Shown here in pieces: positions 1 to 11,598 of a DNA stretch of 64,000 bases. Numbering within the stretch: the first letter of the stretch is position 1; each line of letters opens with the position of its first letter. Made by a program: the position numbers and the translations under genes. Source of the DNA: Polytrichum commune (Eukaryota; Streptophyta; Polytrichopsida; Polytrichales; Polytrichaceae); NCBI GenBank assembly GCA_950295325.1, contig OX485804.1:16988001-17052000 (forward strand), in the 5' to 3' direction. The notes under the pieces are model-generated. The model was not told where the DNA came from. It saw only the letters and a list, made by a program, of their open reading frames with translations, and ran no database searches.

Positions 1-74
1 AATATAATACTATGTTGTAATGGTCAATTTATAAAATTAATGTGAATCTAAAGTACCTATCCAATTTTATAGGA

Positions 75-780
75 ATGGAGGAGATTGATTAAAATCAAAT
101 ATTTTATGAAGATATTGAAGAAGTTAGTGATGAGGAAAGACACATGGAATATGATGCATTTGATGATAATTATGAAATGCAAGAGGATATTGGGATTTCA
201 AACATTGTACTTCATCATTTTTAATTTTTATCTTTTAATTTGTACATATTTCCATACAAGGCCTACATTTACATGATTCAATGCATCAAAGGAGACATCA
301 TTTTCACTGAAGATATAATTCAAAATATTGATCCACAATTTATTAATTTGGATTGGGCCGCCGAAAACATGGAACGAGAAGCTTTGAAAAAATGAAAAAA
401 ATATGGAGCTAGTTTAGCTGTACATAAATTACCAAATGGTGAAAATAGATTATACAGTAAAATTCCAAAATATTTTCATCTTATTATCCCCTTTGTTGAG
501 GAGTAGAACAAATTGTCACATTATCACATACTTTGCGCGAACCACATTTGGGAATTATAGCCACCAAATAGCATATTACAAATCAGGGTTGGTTGGTGGG
601 CGCACGAAATCATGATATTCCACAAGATTTTATCCGAGAATTCATTAACGGATACTCTTAATGTATTTCAATAAAATCTTCGAATGATGTTTAAATTCCA
701 ACTCGAAATAAACGTAAAAAATATATTCTTGAGGAGGTTATCAAAGTACCATTGGAAACATTTGACGATACTATGAAATA
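75..780 (+). pseudogene. Decayed coding fragment upstream of the MULE, family not recognised
   Basis: Stretches of protein-like sequence can be followed here through several stops and frame changes. From 75 an acidic segment reads through a TAA at 90-92 and includes EDIEEVSDEE and MEYDAFDDNYEMQ. Around 310-500 a second stretch includes NLDWAAENMEREALKK, a TGA, then KKYGASLAVHKLPNGENR. Around 595-780 a third includes GARNHDIPQDFIREFINGY and ends near a TAG at 778. The spelling looks like former protein rather than random AT-rich DNA. It lies just upstream of the MULE transposase on the same strand, so it may be another part of that element or a nested one. I do not recognise the family and assign no function. 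Confidence 0.35.
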
Positions 781-1418
781 GTTGATATTCAAATATCATG
801 TACTTTTCTATATTTTGTACTATTAATGTATATATATTTTTATAGTTTGCATCATTTAATGTAATACAAATAAAATTATAACTATAAATTTCATATTTAA
901 TTTTTTATTCCATCATTTATAAGATTCTAGATGATGTTAACAATTATGTAGCAATTAATATTAAGTAGCAATGCTAGGATGATTAACTTTTAATATCCAC
1001 AAATTTATCCCAATAAGAAAAGAAAAATTTACAAAACAAGCGTGAATAAATGAATAATTAATCAAATATGGCAGCTTTAAAAAGATACCAAGAAGGTTTT
1101 CAATTTGGTGTTGGAAGAGTTTTCCAAAAAACGTAAGTATTTTTTTACCTCACCGACTATCATGCTAATTTATAATTATTTATATTTGTTTGGATCATAA
1201 TGTAGTATAGGTAGGATTACACTTGATAGGAATTTTATCCTTAAAACTCTACATAATTAATTATAAACATTGAAAACAACTTACGGAACTAGATTCAAAA
1301 TAGTCTAAATAACTCAAACTTAGTGTTACTTATGTTTTTGGAAAAGCATCAAACCGGCATGCGGTTAGTTAGGGTTTGCTACTTAATATTATGATTGTTG
1401 TGTCATGTAATTTTTCAG

Positions 1419-4400
1419 ATTTATTTGCGGCAATGTAATACATGTAGTGTAACATCTGTACCTATTCCAACCACAATTACACATTATGGATGTAATTAAG
1501 GAGGAACATATCGACATGGGAAGAAAAGAAAAATTGAAGATTATGCCGAACAAATGACACAAAAACAACAATATAGTAAGGCTAAGTATTGTGGATGTGA
1601 ATTTTCAATCAAAATTGTGCAGCCGGTTGAAGCACATAAGAATGTTGACGTTAGTTATCTTATACCATTGATATCCAATATTTTTGCATTTCTTTTATTA
1701 TTTTAAATACACAACATAGTAATTTTATGGCAATTTTTTTTTAATATAACATTAAGTAATTCGGACCTTAAATAAAACCATCAAAAGAACATAAAACGTA
1801 GGCATATATGTTTTATGTTTTTCCAAAGTTATTATTACATTTAAAAAATTAGTTGGATTACATATAATTTTTTTGGATCATTTTATTAATCGTCAACATA
1901 GACATCAATAACAAACAATATATAAATGATGGTAAAATTTCTAAAGTAACGTGTACAATTTTTTTTTTAAATGTTTATATTTTATTCTTAATATACAAGT
2001 GTATATTTATATTATAGTTGTTATCAAATATAATTTATATGGTTTCAAAAGTAGAGTACTAGCATTATGGATGAATGTTATGACACTATGTAGATTCACA
2101 TTCACAGAGAGCATTCGGGACATATTCCGGGATCGGATGAAGATATTTTATTTTTACCCCTTCATCCCATGGCCATATTTCATTGTATGGAAAATCTCCA
2201 CAATTTTAATGACGTGCAATCAGCCTTAATGGCTGCAAGAACGCGAGCAGATATTTTATGCAAAGAGACGGAACCGTACGAACAAGTTTTATATAGATTT
2301 TTCCAACATCAAAGGATGTTGGAAATTTGGCTTATAGCATGCAAAAAGAACAAGACATGCACAACGATGATTGGGTAAACGTCAATAATGGGGTTAAAGA
2401 TTGGATTACTAGTGATGTGGTAATTTTTTTTCAACCTTATGATCCTAAAAATGAAGATCCCGAAAAAAAACCTTTTGTTTTAGTTATACAAACGAAGTGG
2501 ATAAGGGAATTAACACTTCGGATTATCATTGGATTTGCATAGGCATTAGACTCTACTTTCAAGACAAACCAATATGGTTTGCCTTTTTATGCAGCAATGT
2601 GTCCAAATGGTCGAGGATTGGGAATGCCAATATTTCTTATGTTATGTTCATCTGATGTTAAAAGTGGCCAAGAAAGCATGGCCTTGAAGTTGACGATGAA
2701 AGATGTTTTTGATAAGATGGGATCCGTACGTCCAAAAGCTATTATTATTGATAAATGTATGACCGAATTTAATGCCTTAAAAGATGTTATTAACGAAGAT
2801 TTATGGTGTTGGGAAATCAGTGAAACATGCAAGGTACAAACAAAATGTCATATTTTGTTATGTTGGTTTCATGTTAAAAAAACTTGGATTGAGAACCTTT
2901 TACCAAAAGTTCCCGAGGTGAAAAAAATAGCTTTGTACAAACATATGTGTGAATTATTAGAGTGTATCACGGAAGAGGCATTTAACACAAAGTACGAAGA
3001 ATTTAAAATCACATATGAAGATAAACGTGATGTATTAAATTATGTGGCTACTGGGTGGGCAGGGATTGAATCCCAATGGCGTGAAATGTGGCCTTGTTAT
3101 AATTGGCTATATGAACATGGATTTGTCAACACTACAAATATTGTTGAAAGATTGTGGCATTATATCAAATACACCCTATTACGAAGAAAAGTGAACCGGA
3201 GGCTTGATACATTGATTTGGGCACTTATTGGTGAGTTACTTAATCCCCCCTCCTTTTACACTAGAACTTGAATTTAAAGGTTAAAATAAATAACCAAATT
3301 CGCATTGGTGAGTATTCTTTTACACATGCTTGTTCATTAAGACTTATGTAATACATGAGCTTTGAACTCAAATATGGAACTTTCTAATGGGCTTACAACG
3401 TTTGAATATTGTCTCCATAGATCCAATGTAGAGTCATTACAACAAATCCCCGTTTTTTTTTATAAGTTCATAGTCAAAATTATAACCTACTCTATGAACT
3501 ATTCAATGAAGTGTCCCTAACTTTTGTCCATTGGTGTTTATAACACGCAGGTGAAAATAGGAATGGCTCACGTTTTGGCGGTGGAACGTTATTCGATCAT
3601 TATCGGCATATTAACTTATTGAGCGAATCGGGAAAATATTCAACACGTGGCCACGACAAGCACTACACAACAAGATTACAAAGGGCGACTCGAATTGTTG
3701 AAAATTACCAAAATGATCTAGAAGGACATTTACAAATAATTGATCCATATAGTATGGAATTTTTGGTTCGAAGTCAAACAAATCCAGATGCTTGGTATGC
3801 ATTAAACCTAGGTTATGAGTGTTGTGAGTGCAACGACCAAGTGCACATATGTAAGCATAAGTTGGTTGTACGCATGTTATTGGATCGAAAGTTAAAACAA
3901 TTGAAGATATTACTATCATCGAACGAAGAGGGATTTTCACATGTTGTACATGAAAATTTTGAGGTGAAGCTTCAATTGAAGCGGGAAGGTTAATAAAAAA
4001 TGACACATTATTTGACGACGAAGAAAGCAATCCAATAGGTATGTCAGAAACTCAACTCATATACAAACTAGGTATTATTTGGAATTGGAAAATGATTAGC
4101 TACATATAATGAGAATGTTAACGTTGTTAACACGAGTGGTAGAGTTTTTGTGGCCGTTTAATGAGATATGTGGGAAACTTTGATATATAAGTATAGAATG
4201 GGTTGATATCAAGATATAGACATTGCATAATTTACCTCATGATTTAAGTTATTGATCGTAAAATCATTTGTTTTGCAGAGGCGCTTACGGAGGCTGAAGG
4301 TGAAGAGGACATAATATGTAATGATGCAAATGTCAGTATGCTTCCATTGTCTTTGGAAGATGAACCCATGAAATATTTGGGCACCCAAGTTAGTCAAGGG

Positions 4401-5126
4401 ACTAATATTACTGTTGATTCCATAAATGATAGGATTCAAGCCATTATGCGTGATTTTTTCATGCAAGATAAAATTGATTTACTAACTCAACCACAACTTG
4501 ATGCCTTGGATAAAGCGGTTAAGGTGTTCGGGAGAACCACGAAATCAATATTTAATCCTAGGGTTACACCCAAAGCAATTAGTCTACCTCGTGCAGGAAC
4601 TAATATTTTTTCTATCCAAGCTCATGTGACTAGGACAAGATTTGGTCATGGGAGGCCTTGGAGGGGAGAGGATACAATGGTCACCATGGAAGATGATATG
4701 ACCCAACCTTCTACTACAACCAATATAAGTACGCAAGGTTTACAAAGGCCAAATAATACAAGGGAAAAACACCAACGACAAAATGTTGCCCGAAAATGAA
4801 AGCGCGTACAATTTCCAAAGGTTTTCAAGCAAAAATGTTGTGTGTGCGGAGACTATAATATCATTTTATCTAGTTATGATTCCACCTCGTGTAGGAATTG
4901 TGCTTCGCAAGTGACTAGAGGCGAGTTAGAATTTGGAACAATTGGCATTGATGGGTCATTGGTTGGAAAGTTGGTGGAGATTTTCAATAACGAAACAAAC
5001 AAATGGTATATTGGTAGGCTATCATGTTACAACCATTGCAAGGAGGGAGACTATCCACAATCATATAGCATACAACATAATGGTAATGTCATTAGAGGCA
5101 TTACATTTCCATATGAAAATATTTGA
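1419..5126 (+). pseudogene. MULE (Mutator-like) transposase pseudogene with SWIM zinc finger and Tudor-like tail
   Basis: This is a broken transposase gene of the Mutator-like DDE superfamily, whose products cut and join transposon ends in the nucleus. Recognisable parts, in order, are: exon 1419-1649 with Cys/His-rich DNA-binding-like sequence (QCNTC, HYGCN, YCGCEF); an exon from about 2060 to 3230 with the MULE core (LDSTFKTNQYG, AIIIDKC, NTTNIVERLWHYIK); an exon 3551-4038 with a SWIM finger (CCEC, then CKH); and an exon 4279-5126 with a C4-type finger (CCVCGDYN, CRNC) and a Tudor-like module (VGKLVEIF, KWYIGR). Introns 3231-3550 and 4039-4278 still have GT/AG ends and matching phase. Damage includes stops at 1497-1499, 2540-2542 and 4797-4799, and frame shifts near 2320-2340 and 3985. 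A possible first exon is at 1068-1132 (ATG, then GTAAGT), but its phase does not fit, so I left it out. Confidence 0.8.
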
Positions 5127-5129
5127 TTT

Positions 5130-5671
5130 ACTTGACAATAGGCATAATACATAGATTATGTAATGTAGGTGACACTAAGTATGATACAATTATTTACAAA
5201 TGTATATGGGCCTTTTGTGGTCACTCTTCTTAATTGGACATGTATATTTGAGTGGTATATGTGCAAGTCTTGAAGTTAGGTATGGACACCAAAATGCATG
5301 TCTTGAAAAGATAGAGGACATCGTGTTGAGAACTTATTAACCATGCTAAATGGAACAAATCTCATAATTGGGAATGCCTAAATGGTAATTGTTTTAACTT
5401 ATGGAATGTTCATTTTGATAGTGAATAGAATATTCACACGAGTTCCTCAAATTATGCGGAAAGTGGGCACATGCACAAATTGGATGTGCTAATCATCTCG
5501 CATTAATTACATGTTTGGCATCCTAGTATCTTAGTACAAGTGGGTGAACAAAAAGAATGTATGTTTAAGACGTGGTTACCTTACAATGTTGGGGGAAGTT
5601 GGAAGTGCCCACATTGCTTTGAAGTGTAAATTCATGTATGAGTACGTAAAAGAAATGACCCAACCTTAGCC
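5130..5671. other. Spacer with a dispersed repeat fragment
   Basis: No gene seen. The 5220-5320 stretch (Taattggacatg.. tttgagtggtatatg.. ggacaccaaaa type wording) recurs in related form near 48380, 62820 and 63085, and in reverse near 18770. It is therefore a dispersed repeat family of the spacers. Confidence 0.4.
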
Positions 5672-6200
5672 GTCCCTTGCCACTTAGGGCCACTTCACAC
5701 ATGAGACTGAGAGCTTGTGACCCTTACACTTTGAGCACTCTTATTGGTGGAAAAGGCGGAACCGGTCCAAGTTCGCTTCGCATTACGTTTGAAGGACCAA
5801 CAGAGTAAGTGAATGCAAGATGGATGTAAAGTCTACATTGATTCCTACATGGCATCAAATGGGTCACGTTTCATGGTCACTTGGACTACTTTCAAAAACC
5901 ACATCTTGGAGGTAGGCCTAACACAAAATTGGGAGACCATCGCATTCCGAACGCTCACAACCGTTGGTTTATTCTATTTTATCATGTGTGAGGACCCGCA
6001 TGAATAGAAATTCAATGAAATAGCATTTGGTTGAGGGCCCGGTACATATGACTTCACATTACACTTGAGGATCCGTGACCGCACTACATGATTTTGGAGG
6101 TGTCTTGGGACGGCCTTTAGACACTTTCTTGTGGGCTCTCACAATTTCACGGTGATGGCTCTTGGCTCGTGTGTGAAGTGGCCCTTAGCAAGTAAGGGTA
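5672..6200. mobile_element. Inverted-repeat (MITE-like) DNA element, about 530 bp
   Basis: The left arm 5672-5722 and the right arm 6152-6200 are inverted copies of each other, roughly 80% alike over about 50 bp. They share the core gggccacttcacaca. No transposase is present between the arms. Target-site duplication is unclear: TTA stands next to one end and TAA next to the other. I infer a non-autonomous DNA transposon, superfamily undetermined. Confidence 0.5.
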
Positions 6201-6328
6201 ACCAACTAGTTATTTAGTAAGTAGAGTAAGGGTAACCAACTAGTTATTTGGTAAGTAGAGTAAGGGTTACCAACCAACTAGTTATTTAGTAAGTAGAGTA
6301 AGCGTAACCAAATAGTTAGTTAGTAAGT
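6190..6328. repeat. Four-copy tandem repeat, unit about 35-38 bp
   Basis: Four imperfect units follow one another, each containing gtaaccaactagttattt and ending in agtaagtag. The third has an internal insertion and the fourth has diverged. They run into a CCTAGCC-rich degenerate stretch at about 6329-6385. Confidence 0.85.
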
Positions 6329-6385
6329 AGGCCTACCTAGCCGCCTAGCCTACCTAGCTGCCTAGCCCACCGAGCCTGCCTAGCC

Positions 6386-8165
6386 ACAAGGCCCGACACC
6401 ACCCTAAAGCTGGCCTCCCCGAAAAAAGACATGAGGCCCACGGCCCCACCCCGCCTTGGTGGCAAGCACCACCCCCACCCCCTCGCCACCTAGGATCATT
6501 GAGGCCCTTGGATGGGCCTTGGTGGATCAACGGTCCGGATGCACCATGCTCGCGAAATCAAGAGGCTCGTTCACAGCGCCTCAGTGACGGGGCTTCCAAC
6601 CCCGTATGCAATTTGAGCATATGCAGTTTCAACGCTATATGTAATTTCAATATTGGAGTGGAAATGCAAACCTTATAGGAGGTCAAAGAGAAGGCAGTCT
6701 CTCTCTAGGGAATCGGATATGCTCTCCCAATTTCATTAACTATTGACCCCCTTACATGGGTCGGTCACTTAGCATGTTTTCATGTATACATGTACGTTTA
6801 ATGGGAAACTAAATGGGGAATTGTTTGGTGCACGGCAATACTTTTTGGACCCCTTTAGTTATTAAGAAATTGTTGTTTTTTGATTTAAGGGTACCACAAA
6901 GTTAATTAGAAGAAAAAAATGTGCACTAAATATATGGAGGAGTATGTTTGATACGAAAAGATTGGCACCCCTAAAAGCCTCATTCAAAGTCATCGTATAA
7001 TTAATTACAGTGCATTTTATAATTGATGATGTTTACTTAACTTGGTAAACATACTTTCTGATTTATTTGGGATTAATTATACTTAATTACATTCAATCAC
7101 ACTTAATTAGTTTGAGTGCGTATGAATACATGTGAAAGTAGACAACATTACCTCAAATATTATAAAATATACATACTAAATCAACACACTAATTTAAGTG
7201 TCATTTTAGAATGGCAAAGACAAATTCAAATTGTAAGTCACAAAAATTATAACCTTAGTAGTAGTGAGGGTTTTGTAATATTTTGACTTCCAAGTCAATT
7301 ACATATTTTATTGACGGTTTCACTTTGATAATGAAATCCCAATCAATTGCTTAATTACCCAATGAAAGTGAACATATAAATATTGGATTTTGGGCCTTGA
7401 AGGTGAAGTGCACTCAATATGGGATTTGCAATCAAGCGGCCTTCAAGAATGCAAGGGCAATATTTTTTTCGAAGTTGGGCGGGGCGGGCAACAGTTTTCG
7501 GTCAAGTTCAAAAAAAATTCCCGGGAGGGCTGCCCCCGCCCGGATCTGACACCCCCCAAAGTTCGTAGGGGGGTGTTTAATGTCTGTCTCCACTACCTTC
7601 ATGTAGGGTAGGTAAAGGGCTCCACTCTATTTCAGGTTGGTTCAAGGTGGGATTAGGGTGGCTTGTCAATGCCTATTCTAGCCATTCTATTCACAACGCC
7701 AAGGAGGTAACCCCACAAAGCACAAAAGGGTCATTTCCCAGGATGCAAGGGGGTCGGTTCCCGGGATGCAAGGTGATGGTTTTGCAAGCGAACCGGGTGG
7801 GACCATGAAGGTAGTTGTGTGGCTTTGCATACCATTACTACTTGGGCTTTGATGTAGTTCAGGTCTAGTACCCAACTATGTTGTGTTGGTTCTAGGCAAT
7901 GAAGGTGGGGGTCCTCATCATATGCGAGGTTGCCATACACGGGGCCTATGGATTGGTTTAAGGAAGCTAGTAGTTTTGACTTTGAATATTCATCGAATAT
8001 TCAATTGAGACTAAAAATATTGTTTCTTTCTTGATACCTATGTTTAGCCCAAAGGCTAATATGATTTTTTTTATATCAACCACATAGCCATATATATGTG
8101 CAATAGCTTAAAGTGTTGGTTTAAGCACCCTCTACCTTACGTACTTTCATATTCATGTAAGGCTA
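6386..8165. other. Spacer without recognisable genes
   Basis: Contains a GC-rich patch (6400-6560), a stretch at 6650-6750 that is an inverted relative of 10420-10640, and another GC-rich patch at 7490-7560. Open frames here are short and unlike known proteins. I see no gene. Confidence 0.5.
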
Positions 8166-8386
8166 CTACACTAAATATTGTATGTAGTGTCACTTACTAA
8201 TTGGAGTTACATGATGCTATAACATTTTGTTATTGATGTAGTTTCTTACCAAGTAAAGATGTTAATGTTTTGTGATGTCCAAACAACCAATTTGACCTTT
8301 GTTGGTAAAAAAAAACATGTACAGTAAAAAATAGCATTCTGTAATTCAAAATTGTAAATGACAATAAATAAAATGCATTAGTGTAG
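8166..8386. mobile_element. TA-flanked MITE, family 1 (copy a)
   Basis: A short element with long terminal inverted repeats of about 50 bp. The left end reads CACTAAATAT and continues with tagtgtcacttacta. The right end is its inverted form, ending in TTAGTG. TA lies immediately outside both ends. There is no coding capacity. Related copies sit at 8552-8775, 10074-10279, 17272-17488 and 43121-43320. The TA flanks suggest a Tc1/mariner-type (Stowaway-like) target preference. Confidence 0.75.
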
Positions 8387-8551
8387 TTTGTGTGTGGATA
8401 ATTGAGAGAGGGGGAGGGGAATGCCATAAATGGTAAGAAAGTAAATTGGAACAAGCAATGATAGAAGGTATAAGAAGGGAAATGGAGGCAAAGGAAGTTG
8501 GGGGAAAGGCTCAATGCTCATGCAGCCCATGTCCTCTTGTACAATTATATT

Positions 8552-8775
8552 CACTAAAACTAAATATGGTATCTAGTGTCACTTACTATTCAAAATTATG
8601 CAATGCTATATCTATTTACTGTATATCTCATATTCAACCAAAAAACATTAATTTGGTTGTTTGAACATTACGGAACATTAACAACTTTACTTGATAAAAA
8701 ATCACACAATAGGAAGAAAAAAAATAGCATTGTGTAAATCCAAATAGTAAATGACACTAATTGTCATATATAGTG
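8552..8775. mobile_element. TA-flanked MITE, family 1 (copy b)
   Basis: Same family as 8166-8386. The left arm carries tctagtgtcacttactatt. The right arm is inverted (aatagtaaatgacacta) and ends TAGTG followed by TA. The left outer end is less well preserved. Confidence 0.7.
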
Positions 8776-8822
8776 TACCTCTTTATTTATGTAAGGCTAT
8801 TAGTTTGTGTGTGGGATGATGT

Positions 8823-8840
8823 GGGGGGGGGGGGGGGGAG
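8823..8840. repeat. Poly-G tract
   Basis: An almost uninterrupted run of about 16 G residues in a GA-rich context. Similar homopolymer tracts occur at 46698-46710 (G) and 53818-53838 (C). Confidence 0.9.
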
Positions 8841-8889
8841 GGAGAGATAAAAATTAAAATATAAATTGGAACGGCCAATGATAGAATGT

Positions 8890-9090
8890 AAGTAGGGAGT
8901 TCAAAGTCAATTGAATTCAATGTTGAGGGGCTTGGACCTTCCTAGTGATAACATCGCTTACGTACTCCATTGAAATGCCCACATTGGACTTGTGATCATA
9001 GACTAGTGCACCAAATCTCGAAAACGTCCACTATTCCACATTCTTCATGCTACTGCTCATGAATGTTAAGTACTGTTCTCCCTCTTTAGT
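8890..9090. repeat. Dispersed repeat, second copy at 34002-34175
   Basis: Begins with ttcaaagtcaattgaattca and runs through cattcttcatgctact. A clearly related copy in the same orientation is at 34002-34175. No coding content. The copies flank the two cysteine synthase segments at unequal distances, so they may be unrelated insertions of one repeat. Confidence 0.7.
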
Positions 9091-9094
9091 ATGA

Positions 9095-9930
9095 CACGTT
9101 TGGGAAACAAAAAAAAGTCGTATTATCGAGGTGTCGTCTTCTCATTAATTTGGCAAATGGCGTAAAGTTGTCGTATTATTGAGGGAATTCATATGAAAAC
9201 ATAAGTACATTTATGAGCTTAAAAATATATACAATGAGTTTAAGCAATATAGATGGTATGAAATAATAACTTATAATTCCAAATAAATACAAATATTCTC
9301 AAGAACTCTTGAAATAGGAGTCCAAAGACCTATGGTGTAGCCTACCCAAGTTAGCAGTTGTCATCTTATCTAAATTCTTTACTAACTTTTGAAAACTAGT
9401 AATTTCATTAACACCAAAATATAAAAAGTTCTCTAATAAGAAACTAGATGATAATGATGCATGACGTTTAGCATCAAGATATTGGTGATACTATATGACC
9501 CATGCACAAGAGCTCTAGATTGTTCTATCTAATTTCTGACATAAATTTATAGTTATCTAAAGTTCATTTAGTTTCATCCACATTACTTATGTAATGTCCA
9601 CATTCAACCACATACAATCACTAAGGAACAAACTTATGAGTGAGAAAAGCAAGCAAGCCAAGAGCTATGCTTTTGGAGAGAGCCAATAAAGCCATGCATA
9701 ATATAATACAATATAATACAATATAATATAAATGAAAGCGCTTGGGAAGTAGTAGTTGAGATATTGATTATAAGAAGTTATCAAAACAAATGACCATGTT
9801 GTAAAGTTACCTTTAAAGGCCACAAGCAACGGATATCAATTGTTATAGATATGACAACAATGGCGATGAAGTAAAGTTGATAAAGGATGGCATGGCCATG
9901 CTCACCATATCACTTTGACCACACACACAT
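9095..9930. other. Spacer, nothing recognised
   Basis: AT-rich, with a degenerate ATACAATATA run at about 9701-9731. No gene, RNA or element could be supported. Confidence 0.5.
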
Positions 9931-9934
9931 GGGC

Positions 9935-10281
9935 TACTTGAGCAGTGAGTCCTTCCCCCAACTTTCTCTACTCCCTTCTTAATACACCTTCTATCATTGG
10001 TTGTTCCAATTTACTTTCTTGCATTTACGGTGTCCTTCCCTCCTCTCCCATTTACCCACCCACAAACAAACTACACTAAATATTCACTCACTATTTGGAT
10101 TTACACAACGCTATATCTTTTTATTGTTGATGCAACCTTTTACTAAGTAAAGTTGTTAATGTTCTATAATGTCTAAACAACCAATTTAACATTTGTTGAT
10201 AAAATATAAGATATATAATAAACAAATATAGCATTTTGTTATTCCAAATAGTAAGTGACACTAAATTTCACATTTAGTGTA
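9935..10281. mobile_element. TA-flanked MITE, family 1 (copy c), plus adjoining inverted repeat arm
   Basis: The MITE itself is 10074-10279 (CACTAAAT to ATTTAGTG) with TA on both sides. The adjoining 9935-10073 is an inverted copy of 8387-8530, so MITE plus neighbour form one arm of an inverted repeat. The other arm is 8110-8530. The arms are about 400 bp and are separated by about 1.4 kb. Confidence 0.7.
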
Positions 10282-10535
10282 ATAGCCTTACATGAACATA
10301 TAGGTACATTGGTTGTAATAGAGGACATGTAGGGTCCCATTCGTGGCCCATCACATGCAAGTGGGCACCAACATCCACTACATGCAAAAACATAGTACTT
10401 GTTGGCAAGGTTTGTAGCTAAGAATGGAGATTCAAAAACCCATGTCCTCCGACAAGATTGGACTATGCGATAAAAATGTATCGAGCGTTAGGAGGTTCAA
10501 TAGTTTACGCAATTGGTACATGTCTTCTGATTCCC

Positions 10536-10536
<1 letters not shown>

Positions 10537-10593
<57 letters not shown>
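10537..10593. repeat. (AG)28 microsatellite
   Basis: An uninterrupted AG dinucleotide run. It has expanded inside a dispersed repeat (10420-10640) whose inverted relative at 6650-6750 has only a short TCTCTCTC run at the same point. Confidence 0.95.
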
Positions 10594-10596
<3 letters not shown>

Positions 10597-10903
10597 TCTT
10601 CTCTTGAACTTCCTATAAGCTTTTCACTTCCACTTTGAATTTTCAAACTTGAACTATTGATAATTCATATGGCTTGTATATGCTGACTCGACAAGATAAA
10701 TCCCAATGTTGGCAATTTGCAAGTGGAGTTGGAAGTGTCCTCAATAGGGTCATGTTGTTATTGCATGTGAAACGTCATGGTAAGGTGCAATAAACTCGCT
10801 ACCATAGACATGCACTTTGGTAATTTTGCAAAACGTCAAATCTTACTTGCCACTAGAAATTCCATCTTGAAGTCCTTAAGTTCTCTCAAAATCAGACATC
10901 TCC

Positions 10904-10976
10904 TCCGTTGTAGTCTAGATGGTTAGGATACTCGGCTCTCACCCGAGCGACCCGGGTTCGAGTCCCGGCAACGGAA
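10904..10976 (+). tRNA. trnE-CUC: tRNA-Glu (anticodon CTC)
   Basis: A 73-nt gene that folds into a full cloverleaf. The acceptor arm TCCGTTG (10904-10910) pairs with CAACGGA (10969-10975), with discriminator A at 10976. The anticodon stem CTCGG/CCGAG encloses loop CTCTCAC with anticodon CTC at 10938-10940. The T arm CCGGG-TTCGAGT-CCCGG contains an intact B box (GGTTCGAGTCC), and the D-arm region TAGTCTAGATGG gives the A box. CCA is not encoded, as expected for a nuclear gene. It supplies glutamate to GAG codons and would be transcribed by RNA polymerase III from its internal promoter. There is no intron, and it looks functional. Confidence 0.94.
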
Positions 10977-11117
10977 GCTCCCGAGGAAATGATTAGACTA
11001 CCTTTTTCTGAGAATTTATTGACAAAAAGTGAAATTGGCGCATTGTGCTTGGCCCCAATGCCATCACAAAACTTTGTGGGGGAACCGATGAAATTTGGCA
11101 GGAAAGCCACATCAACA

Positions 11118-11598
11118 TTGCTTCATTTTTGGGGACTTTGGATCCAAAATTTAACTCTTGACACATAGAATCGCTCCATTTTGGAGTTTCTTTGGTGTTG
11201 GACCCTAGTGCAAATCCACCCTTAGCACATCAAAAGAGCTCAAGCACACTAAAAGCAATAGGTTTCTAAAGAACAAGAGATTCGACCAGGTGTTCAAACT
11301 TTACAAACTACTCCACTCTTATTTAAATGTGACCACAATTGGGAGAACCTCAATTTTCCATTAGGAAATCAGCAAGAAGTGCACTTCTGATTACCATAAG
11401 TAACTTAAGGGGGTCTGATGATTGACGATGCTTCATGATAGATTTGTTGATGCACCACAAGTTTTGAGAGTACTCGTGTTGAGAGTTGGGTCTAGCTTTT
11501 TGGAGATTACAAATTCAGAATGATGTTCGTAGCACATCGTTGGAATTCAGATTGCATTGCATGTGATCAGCGGAGCAACTAGGCGACATTGATCGGCA
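11118..11598 (+). repeat. 5' flank of duplicated cysteine synthase segment, copy 1
   Basis: Matches 35815-37541 except that copy 2 has about 860 extra bases (36556-37415). The last 110 bases before the ATG are nearly identical in both copies, so the core promoter and leader were duplicated with the gene. A fragment of the more distal flank recurs at 56280-56400, so part of it is also a dispersed repeat. Confidence 0.8.

Larger units (their letters stand above)
60..5130 (+). mobile_element. Remnant of a Mutator-like (MULE) DNA transposon
   Basis: The span holding the MULE pseudogene and the decayed fragment before it. No long terminal inverted repeats or 9-bp target duplication could be picked out by eye, so the true ends are unknown and the left end may lie outside the window. 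The coding strand is +. Confidence 0.5.

Noticed and set aside
3611-4030. Minus-strand open frame of 139 codons
   Set aside because: It is the shadow of the SWIM-finger exon of the MULE on the plus strand.
6185-6330. Considered whether the tandem units could be a CRISPR-like or telomeric array
   Set aside because: Units are contiguous without unique spacers and do not contain TTTAGGG. It is an ordinary minisatellite in plant DNA.
7680-7990. Sequence faintly like the SINE body (aactatg, gggggtcctc, aagctagtag)
   Set aside because: No A/B boxes, tail or target duplication could be aligned, so similarity is too weak to call.
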